The notes under the pieces were generated by a model. It saw nothing but the letters and a program-made list of their open reading frames with translations, was not told the DNA's origin and searched no databases. From contig NZ_FOGI01000006.1 of the NCBI RefSeq assembly GCF_900111175.1, positions 248,001 to 312,000 on the forward strand: DNA of 64,000 nucleotides, written 5' to 3'. The position numbers and the translations under genes are program-made. The stretch is from Actinokineospora terrae (GTDB lineage Bacteria > Actinomycetota > Actinomycetes > Mycobacteriales > Pseudonocardiaceae). Numbering within the stretch: position 1 is the stretch's first letter; each line of letters begins with the position of its first letter. Positions 62,391 to 64,000 of the stretch are shown here, one piece after another.

Positions 62391-64000
62391 TCAGCCGGTG
62401 AGGGCGGTGTCGGCCAGGGGGGTCAGGCGGTCGTTGTCGAGCATGAGCAGGGCGCCGGAGGGGATGTCGAAGAAGAGGCCTACCAGGCGGATGTCGCTGG
62501 CGGCCACCTCGGGGATGGCGCGCAGCTTCTCCAGTTGCACGGCCACGTTCACCATCGCCAGTCGGTCCACTTCGGACCAGCCCGCCTCGGCGGCGTGGTC
62601 GGCGATGGGGTGTCCGGCGCGCAGGGCGGTCAGGCTGGGCTCGCCCCAGCGCAGCCACTGGCCCATGGGGTCGCCCTCGGGCATGGTGCGCCGGTCGGCG
62701 AGCAGGGCGGCCATGCCGCCGCAGCCGGAGTGGCCGCAGACGACCAGGGTCGGCACCCGCAGGGCGCGCACCGCGTAGAGCACCCCCGCGTGCACCGACT
62801 GGTCGCCGACCGGCCCCGGGTCCGGCACCAGGTTGCCCACGTTGCGGATGGTGAACAGGTCACCCGGGCCGGACGCGGTGATCACGTTCGGCACGATGCG
62901 CGAGTCGGCGCAGGTCAGGAAGACCGCGTGTGGCTGCTGGGACCCGGCGAGCTTGCGCAGGTGCGGGCGCAGCGCGGGTGCCCCGGTCCGCTGGTACTCC
63001 TGCGCGCCGGTCACCAGCGGCCGCAGCACGTGGTCGTGGAGCGAGCGCTGCGCCGGGATCAGCGGGCGCTCGGTGTCCTGCCAGTGCGACCACGGCGAGA
63101 ACCACCGGGGCAGACCGCTCCTGCTGTGCGGGATGTCGCCGATCTCGTCCACGGCGACCGTGCCGCCGGTGCCCTCGTGCTGGCGCTGCCAGGCGGAGAG
63201 GTGCTCGTACGCCGCGTGGTCGAGGTAGTCGACGACCAGTTCCAGGTGCACCGCGCTGCCGTCGGGGACCTGGGTCAGCACCCGCGAGAGCCGGGGCACC
63301 GACAGGAAGCTCAGCGTGCCCTCGACGATCACCGCGCACAGCGGCCTGCCGTCCTCGTCGGTCTCGTCGCCGGTGCGCACCCGCACCCTGGCCCACACCA
63401 CCCGGCGCACCATGCCCAGCAGCGACACCGCGAGCCCGATCAGCACGCCCTGCAACAGGTCCAGCAACACCACCCCGGCCAGCGTGACCAGGTACACGTG
63501 CAGGTCGCCGTGCTTGCGAGCGACGGCGACATCGGCCGGGCGCACCAGCTTCACGCCCATCACGATCAATAGCCCGGCCAGCGCCGCCAGCGGCACCTGC
63601 TCGACCAGGCCCACCAGCAGCACGGTGAACAACAGCACCCAGATCCCGTGCAGCACAGCGGAAGCCCTGGTCCGGGCACCCGCGCGGACGTTGGTGGAAC
63701 TGCGCACGATCACGCCCGTCACCGGCAGACCACCGAGCAGGCCGGAGGCCATGTTGGCGCTGCCCTGCCCGATCAGCTCCCGGTTCAGGTCGCTGCGGTG
63801 GCCGCTGGCCAGCTTGTCGACCGACACCGCCGAGAGCAGGCTCTCCACGCTCGCGATGATCGTCATGGTCGCCACGCCCACGGCGAAGGCGAACCACTCC
63901 CCGTCCGGCAGCTGCGGCAGGTGGATCGCCGAGAGCGGATCATCCGGCAGCGACACCCGCGCCACGTCGAGCACCAGCAGCACGCTCGCCCCGGTCACCA
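62391..64000 (-). CDS. SulP transporter-carbonic anhydrase fusion (5' end beyond the window)
   Basis: At least 535 residues are visible, and the reading frame is open to the window edge. The visible N-terminal part is the later half of a SulP transporter (NRELIGQGSANMASGLLGGL, VPLAALAGLLIVMGVKLV), then a STAS-like region (CAVIVEGTLSFLSVPRLSRV). The last ~220 residues are a beta-class carbonic anhydrase with zinc ligands in CADSRI and GHSGCGGM. Such fusions are thought to couple HCO3- transport with CO2 hydration. The start lies to the right of the window. Confidence 0.93.
   Translation of the reverse strand, partial: VTGASVLLVLDVARVSLPDDPLSAIHLPQLPDGEWFAFAVGVATMTIIASVESLLSAVSVDKLASGHRSDLNRELIGQGSANMASGLLGGLPVTGVIVRSSTNVRAGARTRASAVLHGIWVLLFTVLLVGLVEQVPLAALAGLLIVMGVKLVRPADVAVARKHGDLHVYLVTLAGVVLLDLLQGVLIGLAVSLLGMVRRVVWARVRVRTGDETDEDGRPLCAVIVEGTLSFLSVPRLSRVLTQVPDGSAVHLELVVDYLDHAAYEHLSAWQRQHEGTGGTVAVDEIGDIPHSRSGLPRWFSPWSHWQDTERPLIPAQRSLHDHVLRPLVTGAQEYQRTGAPALRPHLRKLAGSQQPHAVFLTCADSRIVPNVITASGPGDLFTIRNVGNLVPDPGPVGDQSVHAGVLYAVRALRVPTLVVCGHSGCGGMAALLADRRTMPEGDPMGQWLRWGEPSLTALRAGHPIADHAAEAGWSEVDRLAMVNVAVQLEKLRAIPEVAASDIRLVGLFFDIPSGALLMLDNDRLTPLADTALTG

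Overview
This 64-kb window has very high G+C, many GTG starts and typical actinobacterial -10 boxes (TANNNT). Gene order and content point to an Actinomycetota chromosome, most likely order Pseudonocardiales (an Actinokineospora/Saccharothrix/Lentzea type). The phylum is firm; the order is inference.

The backbone is the conserved translation, RNA-processing and lysine block also known from Mycobacterium and Streptomyces: proS; rimP-nusA-ylxR-infB-DUF503-rbfA-nrnA-dinF; truB; ribF; rpsO-pnp-M16 peptidase-dapB; thyX-dapA-rnj. Accessory genes interrupt it. (1) 1-2.5 kb: the 3' part of an ECF42-like sigma factor, a VOC protein and mtnA. (2) 4.3-21.8 kb, between proS and the rimP block: a dispersed repeat, a G-rich degenerate array, a DUF4132 gene coupled to a 1595-residue protein, a KAP-type membrane NTPase, three membrane-anchored paralogues around a HAD phosphatase, an ABC-2-like membrane protein under apparent operators, a YjbQ/aminotransferase pair sharing one promoter, and an orphan chemoreceptor. 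(3) 28.9-35 kb: a GNAT gene with no ordinary start codon, two paralogous secreted esterases separated by DasR-like half-operators, an orphan sugar-type binding lipoprotein with its own palindromes, and a tandem pair of four-TM proteins. (4) 36.5-41 kb: truB and an MFS transporter in inverted orientation, and an HTH regulator coupled to a 2'-5' RNA ligase-like protein. (5) 46-55 kb: hydrolase plus ECF56-like sigma factor, a GyrI-like protein, small ORFs, a YcaQ/AlkX-type glycosylase, the second copy of the dispersed repeat, and a ribbon-helix-helix/DUF4097 pair. (6) 55-64 kb: ThyX, ACT protein, Ser/Thr kinase, DapA, RNase J, a beta-lactamase-like serine hydrolase and a SulP-carbonic anhydrase fusion running off the right edge.

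The most unusual signals are (a) a ~140-bp dispersed element in two copies 48 kb apart, with a 77-bp block I read as identical, carrying a TTATCCACA box, a TAGACT -10 and a short hairpin, plus a possible third diverged copy; (b) the proS-rimP island with DUF4132/giant protein/KAP NTPase; (c) a bidirectional promoter whose two -10 hexamers share one TA step, within a wider set of eleven apparently leaderless genes; and (d) HutC/DasR-like operator sequences near the esterases and binding protein. I saw no tRNA, rRNA, CRISPR array, insertion sequence or integrase.
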